The position numbers and the translations under genes are program-made. Below the pieces are notes generated by a model. It ran no database searches and was not told the DNA's origin. It saw only the letters and a list, made by a program, of their open reading frames with translations. This document shows positions 17,233-26,178 of a stretch of 64,000 nt of DNA, piece after piece. Source of the DNA: Sinomonas susongensis (lineage in GTDB: Bacteria > Actinomycetota > Actinomycetes > Actinomycetales > Micrococcaceae); NCBI RefSeq assembly GCF_005877005.1, contig NZ_SSNH01000001.1, positions 372,001-436,000 of the forward strand, read 5' to 3'. Numbering within the stretch: position 1 is the stretch's first letter; the number at the start of each line of letters is the position of its first letter.

Positions 17233-18072
17233 TCACACCTCTGCCGCCGGCGCGGGCGAGACCTTCTGGCTGCGCCGGAGCCTCCGCTCGGCGAGCTTCG
17301 CGAGGCCCGAGAGGATGAGGCACATCCCCACGTAGAGCACGCCGGCGACGATCGCGGAGGGCACGATGGGCGTCCCGTACTGGACCTGCGATCCGAAGAA
17401 CTTGGCCTGGAACAGGATCTCGTTGTACGTGACGATGAAGCCGAGGGCCGTGTCCTTGAGAGTCACGACGAGCTGGGAGATGATCACGGGCAGCATCGCC
17501 CTCACGGCCTGCGGGAGCAGGATGCTCGCCATGACCTGGGAGTTCCGCAGCCCGATGGCGAGGCCCGCCTCCTTCTGGCCCTTGGGCAGCGACTCGACGC
17601 CGGCGCGGAACACTTCGGCGAGCACCGAGCCGTTGTACAGGATGAGGGCGACGACGACCGCCGTGTAGGGCGGCCACCTCACCCCGATCGCGGGCGGGAG
17701 GCCGTAGTACAGCATCATCATGAGGATGAGTACCGGGACCGCGCGGAACAGCTCAGTGAACCAGTGGAAGGGCCTGGACAGCCATGTCCGCTCCGAGAGC
17801 CGGCCCACCGCGAGCACGAGCCCGAGCACGAGGCTGCCCACGGCGGCGACGCCGAACGCGGAGAGCGTCGCGCCCGTAGCCTGGACGAGGGTCTGCTGGA
17901 CCCGCGGGAACGAGAAGATTTGCCACTTCTGGGCGCTGAACTGGCCCGTCGCGATGAATCGCCACAGCACGAACGCGATGACTGCAAGGATCACGAGCGT
18001 CGAGATGACGCCGAAGACGAGGTGCCGCCTCCGGGCCTCGGGCCCGGGGGCGTCGTAGAGGACCGAGGTCAT
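17233..18072 (-). CDS. gluD: Glutamate-type amino-acid ABC transporter permease (GluD-like)
   Basis: A 279-residue His/Glu/Gln-type (HEQ) permease. TM segments begin at about residue 20 (LVFGVISTLVILAVIAFVLW). The EAA loop is PKGQKEAGLAIGLRNSQVMA, followed by ILLPQAVRAMLPV. ATG 18072 overlaps the gluC stop by 4 bp (ATGA). Permease length and order A-B-C-D match the Corynebacterium glutamate importer. Substrate is inferred from this order and from the binding protein. The C-terminal tail is basic. Confidence 0.85.
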   Translation of the reverse strand: MTSVLYDAPGPEARRRHLVFGVISTLVILAVIAFVLWRFIATGQFSAQKWQIFSFPRVQQTLVQATGATLSAFGVAAVGSLVLGLVLAVGRLSERTWLSRPFHWFTELFRAVPVLILMMMLYYGLPPAIGVRWPPYTAVVVALILYNGSVLAEVFRAGVESLPKGQKEAGLAIGLRNSQVMASILLPQAVRAMLPVIISQLVVTLKDTALGFIVTYNEILFQAKFFGSQVQYGTPIVPSAIVAGVLYVGMCLILSGLAKLAERRLRRSQKVSPAPAAEV

Positions 18073-18716
18073 CGGGCCACCTTCCACTTCTTCTCAAAGT
18101 AGCGCTGGAGCTGCGCGAGGATGAGGACGAGGACCACGAAGAAGAACGCGACCCAGAGCAGGACGACGATGGCGGGCTCGCCGCGTTCGGCGAGGTAGGC
18201 CCGGATGGCGCCGGCCTCGTAGACGGAGAAGCCGGCGGCCACCGTCGTGTTCTTCAGGAGTGCGATGAGCACGCTGAAGAGCGGTGGAAGCACGGAACGG
18301 AATGCCTGTGGCAGGACGACGACCGTGAGCGTCTGGATGAACCGCAGGCCGATTGCCCGAGCGGCCTCCGCCTGCCCCACGGGCACGGTGTTGACCCCGG
18401 AGCGCAGAACCTCGGCCACGTAGCTCGCCGTGTAGAGGCTGAGCCCGACGATGGCCGAGGCGGTGAAGTCGATCTCCGGGAGGCCGAGCTTCGGGTAGCC
18501 GAAGGCGAAGAAGAACAGGACGAGCGTGAGCGGCGTGTTGCGGACGACGTTGACGTACAGGGTGCCGAACGCCCGCAGCGCCGGAACGGGGGAGACGCGC
18601 ATCGCGCCGATGACCGTGCCGAGGAGGAGGGCGAAGAACCCCGAGACCAGGAACAGGATGATGGTGGTGCGGAATCCGGTCGTGAAGACGTCCAGATTGT
18701 TGAAGAGTGTGTTCAC
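18069..18716 (-). CDS. gluC: Glutamate-type amino-acid ABC transporter permease (GluC-like)
   Basis: A 215-residue HEQ-family permease. It starts directly with a membrane-targeting helix (TGFRTTIILFLVSGFFALLL). It has VVRNTPLTLVLFFFAFGYP and the EAA loop PVGQAEAARAIGLRF, then VVLPQAFRSVLPPL. It forms the membrane dimer with GluD. The start is GTG 18716 with GAAGG upstream. An intercistronic hairpin separates it from gluB. Confidence 0.86.
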   Translation of the reverse strand: MNTLFNNLDVFTTGFRTTIILFLVSGFFALLLGTVIGAMRVSPVPALRAFGTLYVNVVRNTPLTLVLFFFAFGYPKLGLPEIDFTASAIVGLSLYTASYVAEVLRSGVNTVPVGQAEAARAIGLRFIQTLTVVVLPQAFRSVLPPLFSVLIALLKNTTVAAGFSVYEAGAIRAYLAERGEPAIVVLLWVAFFFVVLVLILAQLQRYFEKKWKVAR

Positions 18717-18746
18717 GCGAGCCTTCGCTTTCGAGGGCGAACGCGA

Positions 18747-18774
18747 TGGGCGGGGACGTCACGCGCCCCGCCCA
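18747..18774 (-). terminator. Intercistronic hairpin after gluB
   Basis: 9-bp stem TGGGCGGGG (18747-18755) against 18766-18774, with a 10-nt loop. It lies in the 69-bp gap between the gluB stop and gluC start. It may act as a partial terminator or 3-prime stabiliser, leaving more binding-protein mRNA than permease mRNA. Confidence 0.55.
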
Positions 18775-18785
18775 CCGCGGACCGA

Positions 18786-19682
18786 TCAGTAGTTGTCGAC
18801 GGCCGGCTGGTCGACCTTCGTCCCCGACTTCCCGAGGGTCGAGTTGTAGACCTTCTGCCAGGTGTCCTTGCCGTTCGTGAACATGTCGTTGATGAACTTC
18901 CGGAGGGCAGTGTCGCCCTTGGTGACGCCCACGCCGTACTTCTCCGTGGTGAACGGCTGCCCGACAACCTTGAGGTTGTCGGGGTCCTGGGAGGAATAGC
19001 CGAGGAGGATCGCCTGATCAGTGGTCACGGCGTCGACCTGGCCGTTCTTGAGCGCGTCCACGCACTGCGAGTAGGTGTCGAAGGACTGTGCCTTGGTCTG
19101 GGGGAAGTTCTTCTGGATGTTCTGCAGGGGCGTGGATCCGGTCGCCGAGCAGACGGTCTTGCCCGCGAGGTCTTTCTCGCTGTTGATCGTCGTGTTGTCC
19201 TTCTTCACGAGCAGGCCCTGCCCCGTGATGAAGTACGGACCCGCGAAGTCGACCTGCTTCTTGCGGCTGTCAGTGATGGAGTACGTGCCGACGTAGTAGT
19301 CGATGTCGCCGTTCTGAATGGCCGACTCCCGGTTCGCCGACGGGATCGGCTTGAACTCGATCTTGTCTGCGCCGTAGCCGAGGGAAGCGGCGATCCACTT
19401 CGCGATCTCGATGTCGAAGCCGCTGTACTGGCCGGTCGCGGCGTCCATGAAGCCGAGGCCGGGCTGATCCTGCTTGACCCCGATGCGGACCTTGCCGTTC
19501 GACTTCATCTTGTCGAACGTCGGGCTTCCGGAGAGGGAGGCGTTCGAGGCGACCGTGTAGGGGGCGGACGCGGACGGCCCGGAGCCGCCGGATCCCGAGT
19601 CCCCGCCACACGCGCTCAGCGCGAGTGCGAGTGCCGCTGCTGCGGCGGAGAATACGGCCTTCTTGGTGCGGAAGAGTGCCAC
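18786..19682 (-). CDS. gluB: Glutamate-binding lipoprotein of ABC transporter (GluB-like)
   Basis: A 298-residue SBP_bac_3 solute-binding protein. The signal peptide ends in the lipobox LSAC with Cys25, so it is lipid-anchored outside the membrane. Amino-acid-binding motifs are visible: RIGVKQDQPGLGF, YSGFDIEIAKWIAASLGY, FKPIPSANRESAIQNGDID and GPYFITGQGLLV. The start is GTG 19682 with AAAGGA upstream. It lies between gluA and gluC in a four-gene operon. Confidence 0.9.
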   Translation of the reverse strand: MALFRTKKAVFSAAAAALALALSACGGDSGSGGSGPSASAPYTVASNASLSGSPTFDKMKSNGKVRIGVKQDQPGLGFMDAATGQYSGFDIEIAKWIAASLGYGADKIEFKPIPSANRESAIQNGDIDYYVGTYSITDSRKKQVDFAGPYFITGQGLLVKKDNTTINSEKDLAGKTVCSATGSTPLQNIQKNFPQTKAQSFDTYSQCVDALKNGQVDAVTTDQAILLGYSSQDPDNLKVVGQPFTTEKYGVGVTKGDTALRKFINDMFTNGKDTWQKVYNSTLGKSGTKVDQPAVDNY

Positions 19683-19717
19683 GATATTCCTTTCTGGTGG
19701 GGGACGGACCCCTTTGG

Positions 19718-19750
19718 CGAGGAGGACGCTGGCAGAAAGCGGCCTCCTCG
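19718..19750 (-). other. Hairpin between gluA and gluB
   Basis: 8-bp stem CGAGGAGG (19718-19725) against CCTCCTCG (19743-19750) with a 17-nt loop, in the gap between the gluA stop (19753) and the gluB start (19682). A role in differential expression is inferred. Confidence 0.4.
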
Positions 19751-19752
19751 AG

Positions 19753-20508
<756 letters not shown>

Positions 20509-20514
20509 AGGGCC

Positions 20515-20594
20515 AATGTAACGGAAGCCACACCGCGGATCCCGCTACGCGGAGACGGGCCCTCCGATCGTGATCCAAGAGAGACCGCTAGCCT
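20515..20594. promoter_or_regulatory. Divergent leaderless promoters of gluA and the LOG-family gene
   Basis: Minus strand: TACATT (20520-20515), 6 nt, ATG 20508. Plus strand: TAGCCT (20589-20594), 6 nt, ATG 20601. No -35 elements match well, as is common for actinobacterial promoters. Confidence 0.5.
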
Positions 20595-20600
20595 TGGACC

Positions 20601-21446
20601 ATGACCACGGAATCACCGCGTCGCGACGATCGCTCAGTCCCTTCCCGGCGCAAGGGCCCGCTCGAGCTTCGGCGGCGGCAGGCCCTCCAGGGCACGTCGG
20701 ACCAGCATCTCCTCGACTCCCAGGGGGCTGGCCGGTTCGTCCACACCGATCCGTGGCGCGTCATGCGGATTCAGAGCGAGTTCGTCGAGGGCTTCGGGGC
20801 GCTCGCTGAGCTCGGCCCCGCCATCAGCATCTTCGGTTCGGCCCGGACTCTGCCGGGCAGCGACTACTACGAGACGGCTGTCGAGATCGGGCGCCTGCTA
20901 GCGCGGGAGGGCGTCGCGGTCATCACGGGCGGCGGTCCGGGCTCGATGGAGGCCGCCAACCGCGGCGCCGTGGACGGCTCAGGGACGTCCGTCGGCCTCG
21001 GGATCGAGCTCCCGTTCGAGACGGGCTTCAACCCCTGGGTGGACCTCGGCGTCAACTTCCGCTACTTCTTCGCCCGCAAGACGATGTTCGTCAAGTACGC
21101 CCACGGCTTCGTCGTCCTGCCGGGCGGCCTCGGCACCCTCGACGAGCTGTTCGAGGCCATGGTCCTCGTCCAGACGGGCAAGGTGACCTCGTTCCCCATC
21201 GTGCTCGTCGGCACTCGATTCTGGGGCCCGATGGTCGACTGGATGCGCAATACCCTTCTGACCGAGGGGATGATCTCTCCGGAGGACATGCACCTCATCC
21301 AGATCACCGATACCGCCGAGGAAGCGGTCGAGCTCGTGCTGGCCGGGTTCCGCCGAGACGTGCAGGAACGGCGGGGCGGCATGTTCGGCTCGGCCGAAGA
21401 GGAGGAGGAAGAAGTGTGGTCTCCCGAGAAGGCTGACGGCGAGTGA
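20601..21446 (+). CDS. LOG-family protein (TIGR00730, cytokinin-activating phosphoribohydrolase-like)
   Basis: A 281-residue Rossmann protein. It has FGSARTLPGSDYYE, the ITGGGPGSMEAANRGA phosphate/PLP-type loop and the hallmark PGGLGTLDELFE. Members hydrolyse nucleoside 5-prime-monophosphates such as cytokinin ribotides, or act as nucleotide 5-prime-monophosphate nucleosidases. The true bacterial substrate is uncertain. It carries an N-terminal basic tail (RRKGPLELRRRQALQ) and an acidic C-terminal tail with a run of six Glu. Its stop overlaps the next start by 4 bp. Confidence 0.87.
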   Translation: MTTESPRRDDRSVPSRRKGPLELRRRQALQGTSDQHLLDSQGAGRFVHTDPWRVMRIQSEFVEGFGALAELGPAISIFGSARTLPGSDYYETAVEIGRLLAREGVAVITGGGPGSMEAANRGAVDGSGTSVGLGIELPFETGFNPWVDLGVNFRYFFARKTMFVKYAHGFVVLPGGLGTLDELFEAMVLVQTGKVTSFPIVLVGTRFWGPMVDWMRNTLLTEGMISPEDMHLIQITDTAEEAVELVLAGFRRDVQERRGGMFGSAEEEEEEVWSPEKADGE

Positions 21447-21769
21447 GCTTCTTCCTTGTCGTCATCGCCATCGTGATCGCCGCTGGACTCGTCTGGGTCG
21501 GGACGCAGGTCTTCCGGGGCCGTTCCGTCCCGGAAGTCCTGGACCGCGGCCTCGAGGAGCCGCTGCGAGGGCTTCCGCCCGTCCTGCTTCCCGAGCGGCC
21601 AAGCGCGGACGACGTGGACCGGATCCGGTTCTCCCTCGGGCTGAGGGGCTACAGGATGGACCAGGTCGACGACGTCCTCGAGCGGCTGCGCGACCGCATC
21701 GCGGAGCAGGACGCCGAGATCGACCGGCTCCGCAGGCGCGCGCGTTCCGAGGTCGAGGCCGCGGAATGA
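21443..21769 (+). CDS. DivIVA-like domain membrane protein
   Basis: A 108-residue protein with one N-terminal membrane helix (FFLVVIAIVIAAGLVWVGTQ). After a linker comes a short DivIVA-type motif, VDRIRFSLGLRGYRMDQVDD, and a coiled coil to the C terminus (VLERLRDRIAEQDAEIDRLR). Proteins of this type occur beside LOG-family genes in Actinobacteria. A role in the membrane or septum is inferred only. GTG 21443 overlaps the LOG stop (GTGA) and the stop overlaps the next gene by 4 bp. Confidence 0.8.
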   Translation: MSFFLVVIAIVIAAGLVWVGTQVFRGRSVPEVLDRGLEEPLRGLPPVLLPERPSADDVDRIRFSLGLRGYRMDQVDDVLERLRDRIAEQDAEIDRLRRRARSEVEAAE

Positions 21770-23031
21770 GCCACGGGCTCGACGAGCGGGCCGGCGCAGC
21801 GCGCGGGGAGGCATCGTCGTCCCCCGTCCATGCGGCGCTCGCACGAGGCCTGCGGACGACGGCGGTGTGGCTCGCCCGGAGGCCGTGGTGGCTGCAGGTC
21901 GTACTCCTGTTCGCGCTATCACGGCTCGTCACGTTCGGCATCTTCGCGGCAGCCGCGCTCCAGCAGGGGACCAATCCGTGGTTCGGGCCGCACCCTGACT
22001 ACTTCCACTTCCTGCAGATCTGGGACTCAGAGTGGTACGGGCGCATCATCCAGAACGGCTATCCCGCCGTCCTCCCGCGCTCGTCGACCGGGGCTGTCAC
22101 CGAGAATGCATGGGCGTTCTACCCGGGCTTCCCCTATCTCGTGCGGTCCCTGGCGATTCTCACGGGCATCTCGTGGCAGATCCTCGAACAGGCTGTCGCG
22201 CTGCTCGCGGGCTTCGCCGCCGCACTCGGGGTCTATCGGCTGTTCCGGCATTTCGCGGGCCAGGGCACGTCCCTGTGGGGCGTCGTCTTCTTCGCGTTCT
22301 TCCCGGTCTCGGCGATCCTGCAGGTTCCGTATGCCGAATCACTGGGGATCGCGTTCCTGGCGTGGGCGCTCCTGTGGATTGTGGAGCGGCGCTACCTCAT
22401 AGCGATCCCCGCCGTCGTGGCAGCGTGTCTCACCCGCCCGGTCGGCGTCCCCCTCGCGGCGATGCTCGCGGCCCTGTTCGTCGTCCGCTGGTTCTCGCGG
22501 CGCCGTCGTCCGCCCGCGCCCGGAGAGCTGCCGAGCCTCGCGGTGCTGACGGCGGCGACGGCGGCTTCGGCCCTCGCCTGGCCGGCCATCGCGTGGGCGG
22601 CCACGGGGGTCATGACCGCGTACACCGACACCGAGGCGGTCTGGCGGGGGAGCGACCTCGTGCCGTTCATGCCCTGGTTCGACACGGGCAGCTACCTCTT
22701 CGGCCCCGTGCTCGGGGCAGTTGCGCCCTTCGTGCTGGTCGCGGTCGTGACGCTCTACCTCACGAGCTCGCACGTCAAGCTCATCGGGGTCGAGCTGAGA
22801 CTGTGGTGCGCAGCCTACGCGCTGTTCCTCCTGGCGTTCCTCTACCCCCAGACGAGCACCTTCCGGATGATGCTCCCGTTCTTCCCGCTCGCCCTGGCCG
22901 CCGCCGCGATCTCCCGTTCACGCGCCTACCGTGGCTCGGTGCTCGTGATGTTCGTGCTCCTGCAGATCGTCTGGGTCGTGTGGCTCTGGGACTGGGCCGA
23001 GCTCCCGGGCGGCGGCGACTGGCCCCCGTGA
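21766..23031 (+). CDS. Mannosyltransferase-like polytopic membrane protein (PIG-V type)
   Basis: A 421-residue protein with about 10 hydrophobic segments. The first long external loop carries the acidic motif WDSEWYGRIIQNGYP (residues about 85-99), expected for GT-C polyprenyl-sugar transferases. PYAESLGIAF and NAWAFYPGFPYLVR resemble the PIG-V/GPI mannosyltransferase-2 family. The likely role is transfer of a sugar from a lipid carrier during envelope glycolipid or glycoprotein synthesis. ATG 21766 overlaps the previous stop (ATGA), the third gene of a coupled trio. Confidence 0.8.
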   Translation: MSHGLDERAGAARGEASSSPVHAALARGLRTTAVWLARRPWWLQVVLLFALSRLVTFGIFAAAALQQGTNPWFGPHPDYFHFLQIWDSEWYGRIIQNGYPAVLPRSSTGAVTENAWAFYPGFPYLVRSLAILTGISWQILEQAVALLAGFAAALGVYRLFRHFAGQGTSLWGVVFFAFFPVSAILQVPYAESLGIAFLAWALLWIVERRYLIAIPAVVAACLTRPVGVPLAAMLAALFVVRWFSRRRRPPAPGELPSLAVLTAATAASALAWPAIAWAATGVMTAYTDTEAVWRGSDLVPFMPWFDTGSYLFGPVLGAVAPFVLVAVVTLYLTSSHVKLIGVELRLWCAAYALFLLAFLYPQTSTFRMMLPFFPLALAAAAISRSRAYRGSVLVMFVLLQIVWVVWLWDWAELPGGGDWPP

Positions 23032-23177
23032 CCGGCGAGCTTGGCTACCCCGTGGTATCCCTACTGATAATGTAAAGGTCAAGCACAGGGTGGCGAGGCT
23101 CCCATCACCTCGGTGAGCGGAGGCGCGTCCGACAGCCTGCAGATTCGTGTGGGCACACTACTGGAGGGGAAGCTCAG

Positions 23178-23345
23178 ATGGCAGCCATGAAACCGCGTAC
23201 CGGGGACGGCCCGATGGAGGTCACCAAGGAGGGCCGCAGCCTGATCATGCGGGTTCCCCTCGAGGGCGGTGGGCGGCTCGTCGTCGAGCTCAATGCCGAA
23301 GAGGCTGCGCAGCTCAAGGAGTGCCTCGTCGGCGTTACCGAGTGA
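23178..23345 (+). CDS. DUF3117 small protein
   Basis: A 55-residue protein beginning MAAMKPRTGDGPMEVTKEGR, with RLVVELNAEEAAQLKECL near the end. This is the complete and strongly conserved actinobacterial DUF3117 family (Rv1211 type), whose function is unknown. Start ATG 23178 has GGAGGGGA 7 nt upstream. A possible -10 at 23066-23073 (GATAATGT) implies a leader of about 100 nt. A hairpin terminator follows at 23374. Confidence 0.92.
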   Translation: MAAMKPRTGDGPMEVTKEGRSLIMRVPLEGGGRLVVELNAEEAAQLKECLVGVTE

Positions 23346-23373
23346 ACTGACCCTCGCGCAGACTCTGCGAAGC

Positions 23374-23405
23374 GAAGGAGGCTGGCCCTTGTGGCAGCCT
23401 CCTTC
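23374..23405 (+). terminator. Terminator after the DUF3117 gene
   Basis: 11-bp stem GAAGGAGGCTG (23374-23384) against CAGCCTCCTTC (23395-23405), 10-nt loop, followed by CTCTTT. Confidence 0.8.
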
Positions 23406-23408
23406 CTC

Positions 23409-23452
23409 TTTATGCCAGCCACTCCTCACGTTTATGCCAGCCACTCCTCACG
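23409..23452 (-). repeat. Two perfect 22-bp direct repeats after the O-methyltransferase gene
   Basis: 23409-23430 and 23431-23452 are identical. On the methyltransferase strand the unit contains GTGAGGAGTGGCTGGCATAA. The array begins about 20 bp past that gene's stop and abuts the DUF3117 terminator. Confidence 0.95.
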
Positions 23453-23471
23453 AGGCCTTCCCAACCGGTCT

Positions 23472-24101
23472 TCAGCGGCGGGAGGCGAGGAACAGCCCGG
23501 GTCCCGTCGGCAGCAGCGCAGTGTCGAGGCGGTCGTCTTCGAGGAGCCGCCGGTGCAGCGCGCGGAGCCGCACGGCGCTCGTCTCGCGCTGCGCCGGGTT
23601 GGCGACGCGGTCGTGGTCGAGGGCGTCGTTGATGACGAGCAGGCCGCCCTCGCGCAGGAGCCGCACCCCTTCCTCGGCGTAGTCCGGCGTTCCTCCCGGG
23701 TCTGCGTCGAGGAACACCAGGTCATACGAGGCATCGTTGAGCCGGGGGAGGACAGCTTGGGCGCGGCCGGGGATGGTGCGGACCCGGCTCGATGGGATGC
23801 CAGCCTCACCGAATGCCTGCCGGGCGGCCTTGAGGTGCTCGATGTCGGTGTCGATCGTCGTGAACGTCGACCGGCTGGGAAGCCCGCGGAGCAGGCAGAC
23901 GCCTGAGACGCCGGCGCCCGTGCCGACTTCGACGACGGCGTGCGCCTTGGAGGCTGCGGCGAGCACCGTGAGGACGGCGCCGACGCCAGGGGAGACGGGA
24001 GACACGCCCAGCTCGAGGGACCTTTCGCGCGCACGGGCCACGACTGTGTCCTCGACGGCAAGACCCTCGGCGTAGGACCAGCTCGCGGACTTGTCGGTCA
24101 T
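23472..24101 (-). CDS. SAM-dependent O-methyltransferase
   Basis: A 209-residue class I methyltransferase of the COMT-like MT_3 family (Rv1220c type by position and sequence). Motif I is VVEVGTGAGVSGVCLLRGLP near residue 55, the metal/acidic region is YDLVFLDADPGG near 120, and GGLLVINDALDHDR follows. Substrate unknown. ATG 24101 (MTDKSASWSYAEGLA) is the family start; the frame stays open upstream. A TAGGCT box at 24138-24133 would give a leader of about 25 nt. It is divergent from sigE, as in other Actinobacteria. Confidence 0.87.
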   Translation of the reverse strand: MTDKSASWSYAEGLAVEDTVVARARERSLELGVSPVSPGVGAVLTVLAAASKAHAVVEVGTGAGVSGVCLLRGLPSRSTFTTIDTDIEHLKAARQAFGEAGIPSSRVRTIPGRAQAVLPRLNDASYDLVFLDADPGGTPDYAEEGVRLLREGGLLVINDALDHDRVANPAQRETSAVRLRALHRRLLEDDRLDTALLPTGPGLFLASRR

Positions 24102-24289
24102 GCTAGGAACGCTTTCGGCTCGGGATGCCTCAAGCCTATCCTCTCGGCGGACCCGCACCGAGCTACGCTCTCGGCGGAATGGCCAGCGAACGTTCAGCAA
24201 GGACTGTCACACTGGGGTTCCGCAGCGGTTGCAGGTGGATCAGGAGTCCATCGCACAGTGCGGCCGCCGATGCTGTGAAGGTGAGGTGC

Positions 24290-24913
24290 GTGGACGTGCT
24301 CAAGCAACGTGCTGCGACCCCCGAGACCCCCACGGAGCTGGCCCCTGCCGACTGGGTGCCTCCCACATGGGAAGAAGTGGTTGCCCAGCACTCCGCGAAG
24401 GTATACCGCCTGGCCTATCGGCTGACCGGAAATCAGCACGATGCCGAAGACCTCACCCAAGAGGTCTTCGTCCGGGTGTTCCGCTCGCTCGAGAACTTCA
24501 AGCCCGGCACGCTCGACGGCTGGCTCCACCGCATCACCACGAACCTCTTCCTCGACCAGGCGCGACGCCGGAACCGCATCCGGTTCGATGCGCTCGCCGA
24601 GGACGCCGAGGCCAAGATCCCGGGCCGCGAGCCCGGCCCTGAGCGCAGCTACGAGATGAACAACCTCGATCTCGACGTCCAGGCCGCCCTCGAGGAGCTC
24701 CCGCCGGACTTCCGCGCCGCCGTCGTGCTGTGCGACCTCGAGGGACTCTCCTACGATGAGGTCGCAGCCGCGCTCGGCGTCAAGCTCGGCACTGTGCGCT
24801 CGCGGATTCACCGCGGCCGCACCCTCCTGCGCGAGAAGCTCGCGCACCGTGACCCGCGCCGGGGCGCCGGGAAGCCTCGGCTCACTCTCCCCCGCGTCGC
24901 GGGCCTCCGCTGA
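24290..24913 (+). CDS. sigE: ECF RNA polymerase sigma factor SigE
   Basis: A 207-residue ECF sigma factor. Region 2 runs from about residue 28 ([20 protein letters not shown]) to the -10 recognition helix ([18 protein letters not shown]). Region 4 is near residues 125-180 ([40 protein letters not shown]). Context (O-methyltransferase upstream, zinc anti-sigma downstream, then tatB and mrp) matches mycobacterial sigE, a cell-envelope stress factor. Start GTG 24290 has AAGGTGAG upstream; GTG 24296 is possible. It is likely held inactive by the next gene product. Confidence 0.92.
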   Translation: MDVLKQRAATPETPTELAPADWVPPTWEEVVAQHSAKVYRLAYRLTGNQHDAEDLTQEVFVRVFRSLENFKPGTLDGWLHRITTNLFLDQARRRNRIRFDALAEDAEAKIPGREPGPERSYEMNNLDLDVQAALEELPPDFRAAVVLCDLEGLSYDEVAAALGVKLGTVRSRIHRGRTLLREKLAHRDPRRGAGKPRLTLPRVAGLR

Positions 24914-24921
24914 GGCGGGGC

Positions 24922-25677
24922 ATGCGCGAACGACGGCGACTGGGACCCTTGGGCGGCTCGACCGACCATGGCCGGGACGCGGTGCACGTGCAGTCGTGTG
25001 CCGAATGCCGGGGCGCGCTCGAGAGCGAACGGCGCTATCTCGCCGCGCTCCGTGACGCGCCTGTGCCCATGGCCAGCTCAGCCCTCACGCAGCGGCTGCT
25101 CGAGCAGACCCGCGAGCTCGCCCTCGAGGCGGAACTTGCCGAGCACGTGGCGTCGTCGAAGGGCCGCGTGCTGCGTGCTGCCGCCGTGGTCCTGACCGTT
25201 GCCGCCGCTGCATTGGCCGCGCTCGCCGTCACGGCCTACGCCGTGGCCGGCGACCCTACGGCGGCGTCGCCGACGGCGAGCTGGCCGGCGGTTGTCGGGA
25301 TGGACGACGGCGGCCGGGTCCTCACGTCCTCGGACCTCCGCGCGCTCTCGGCAGACGGCTGGAACTGCCCCGAGCTCGAACAGAACGGACTGCACGTCGA
25401 GTCCGCCAAGGGCTTCATCCTCAACGGTGTGCCGACCCTTGTAGTGCGGATGGGCGACGGCGCCCATGCGATCTCGCTCATGGAGCAGCACGGGGCCAAG
25501 GACAGTACGGGTGCCCCGCAGACGACTGTCCTCGCCTCCGACTTCCCGTCGACGGAGACCGCGAGCCTGGTCCGCGAGATGGTTTCCCCCCTGCGCACTC
25601 AGCCGCCTGCCGAGAGCCCCACGGACCGTCTCGCGCGCGGCCTGCACCTTGTCCTGAGCGCAGCAGGACGGCCCTGA
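24922..25677 (+). CDS. Zinc-type anti-sigma factor (RseA-like), membrane-anchored
   Basis: A 251-residue protein. The N-terminal ZAS motif HVQSCAECRGALE (residues about 23-35, HxxxCxxC) should bind zinc and hold SigE. A single membrane helix (VLRAAAVVLTVAAAALAALAVTAYAV, about 84-108, quoted here in outline) follows. An extracytoplasmic domain of about 140 residues comes next, with SADGWNCPELEQNGLHVESA. The gene starts 8 bp after the sigE stop. It is longer than mycobacterial RseA (about 150 residues) because of the outer domain, which may sense an envelope signal. Confidence 0.82.
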   Translation: MRERRRLGPLGGSTDHGRDAVHVQSCAECRGALESERRYLAALRDAPVPMASSALTQRLLEQTRELALEAELAEHVASSKGRVLRAAAVVLTVAAAALAALAVTAYAVAGDPTAASPTASWPAVVGMDDGGRVLTSSDLRALSADGWNCPELEQNGLHVESAKGFILNGVPTLVVRMGDGAHAISLMEQHGAKDSTGAPQTTVLASDFPSTETASLVREMVSPLRTQPPAESPTDRLARGLHLVLSAAGRP

Positions 25678-25764
25678 ATGGGGCACGATGTCTTCGAACG
25701 ACTCGGAACGCTGCTTGCGCGGGCCGAGTGCAGGGCAGAATCGTCCGCGCCGAGGCGCAGAAGG

Positions 25765-25770
25765 TAATCT
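25765..25770 (+). promoter_or_regulatory. -10 box for leaderless tatB
   Basis: TAATCT followed by TCGATC and the GTG start at 25777. Confidence 0.5.
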
Positions 25771-25776
25771 TCGATC

Positions 25777-26178
25777 GTGCCCGGAATGAATGAGCTCTTC
25801 ATCCTGCTGGTCATCGCAGTTCTGGTGATCGGCCCCAAGCGTCTGCCCGAATACACGCAGAAGCTGACGAACATCGTCCGGGAGGTCCGTCGGATGGCGT
25901 CGGGAGCGAGGGAGCAGCTCAAGGAGGAGACGGGCGTCGACCTCGACGAGGTCGACTGGCGAAAGTACGACCCGCGTCAGTACGATCCCCGCAAGATCAT
26001 CCGCGACGCCCTGCTCGAGGACGATTCCTCTTCCACCCCTTCGCCGGCCCCTGCCCCCGCTGCCGCGGAGGCCGCGTCGGCGTCCCCCTCAGCCGAGCCC
26101 GGATCCGGTGCTCCACTGCGTGTTGCCGAGCGTCTGGCCCCCGGTCAGCCGGCGCCTTTCGACAGCGACGCGACCTGA
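25777..26178 (+). CDS. tatB: Sec-independent protein translocase subunit TatB
   Basis: A 133-residue Tat component. It has the short N-terminal membrane helix LFILLVIAVLVIGPKRLPEY (quoted from residue 7) with the hinge GP, then an amphipathic helix (TQKLTNIVREVRRMASGARE) and a Pro/Ala-rich tail. The initial Asn-Glu near the helix start supports TatB over TatA. DLDEVDWRKYDPRQYDPRK is typical of actinobacterial TatB. GTG 25777 is chosen; MNELF two codons later is an alternative. In M. tuberculosis the protease gene htrA lies between rseA and tatB; it is absent here. Confidence 0.9.
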   Translation: MPGMNELFILLVIAVLVIGPKRLPEYTQKLTNIVREVRRMASGAREQLKEETGVDLDEVDWRKYDPRQYDPRKIIRDALLEDDSSSTPSPAPAPAAAEAASASPSAEPGSGAPLRVAERLAPGQPAPFDSDAT

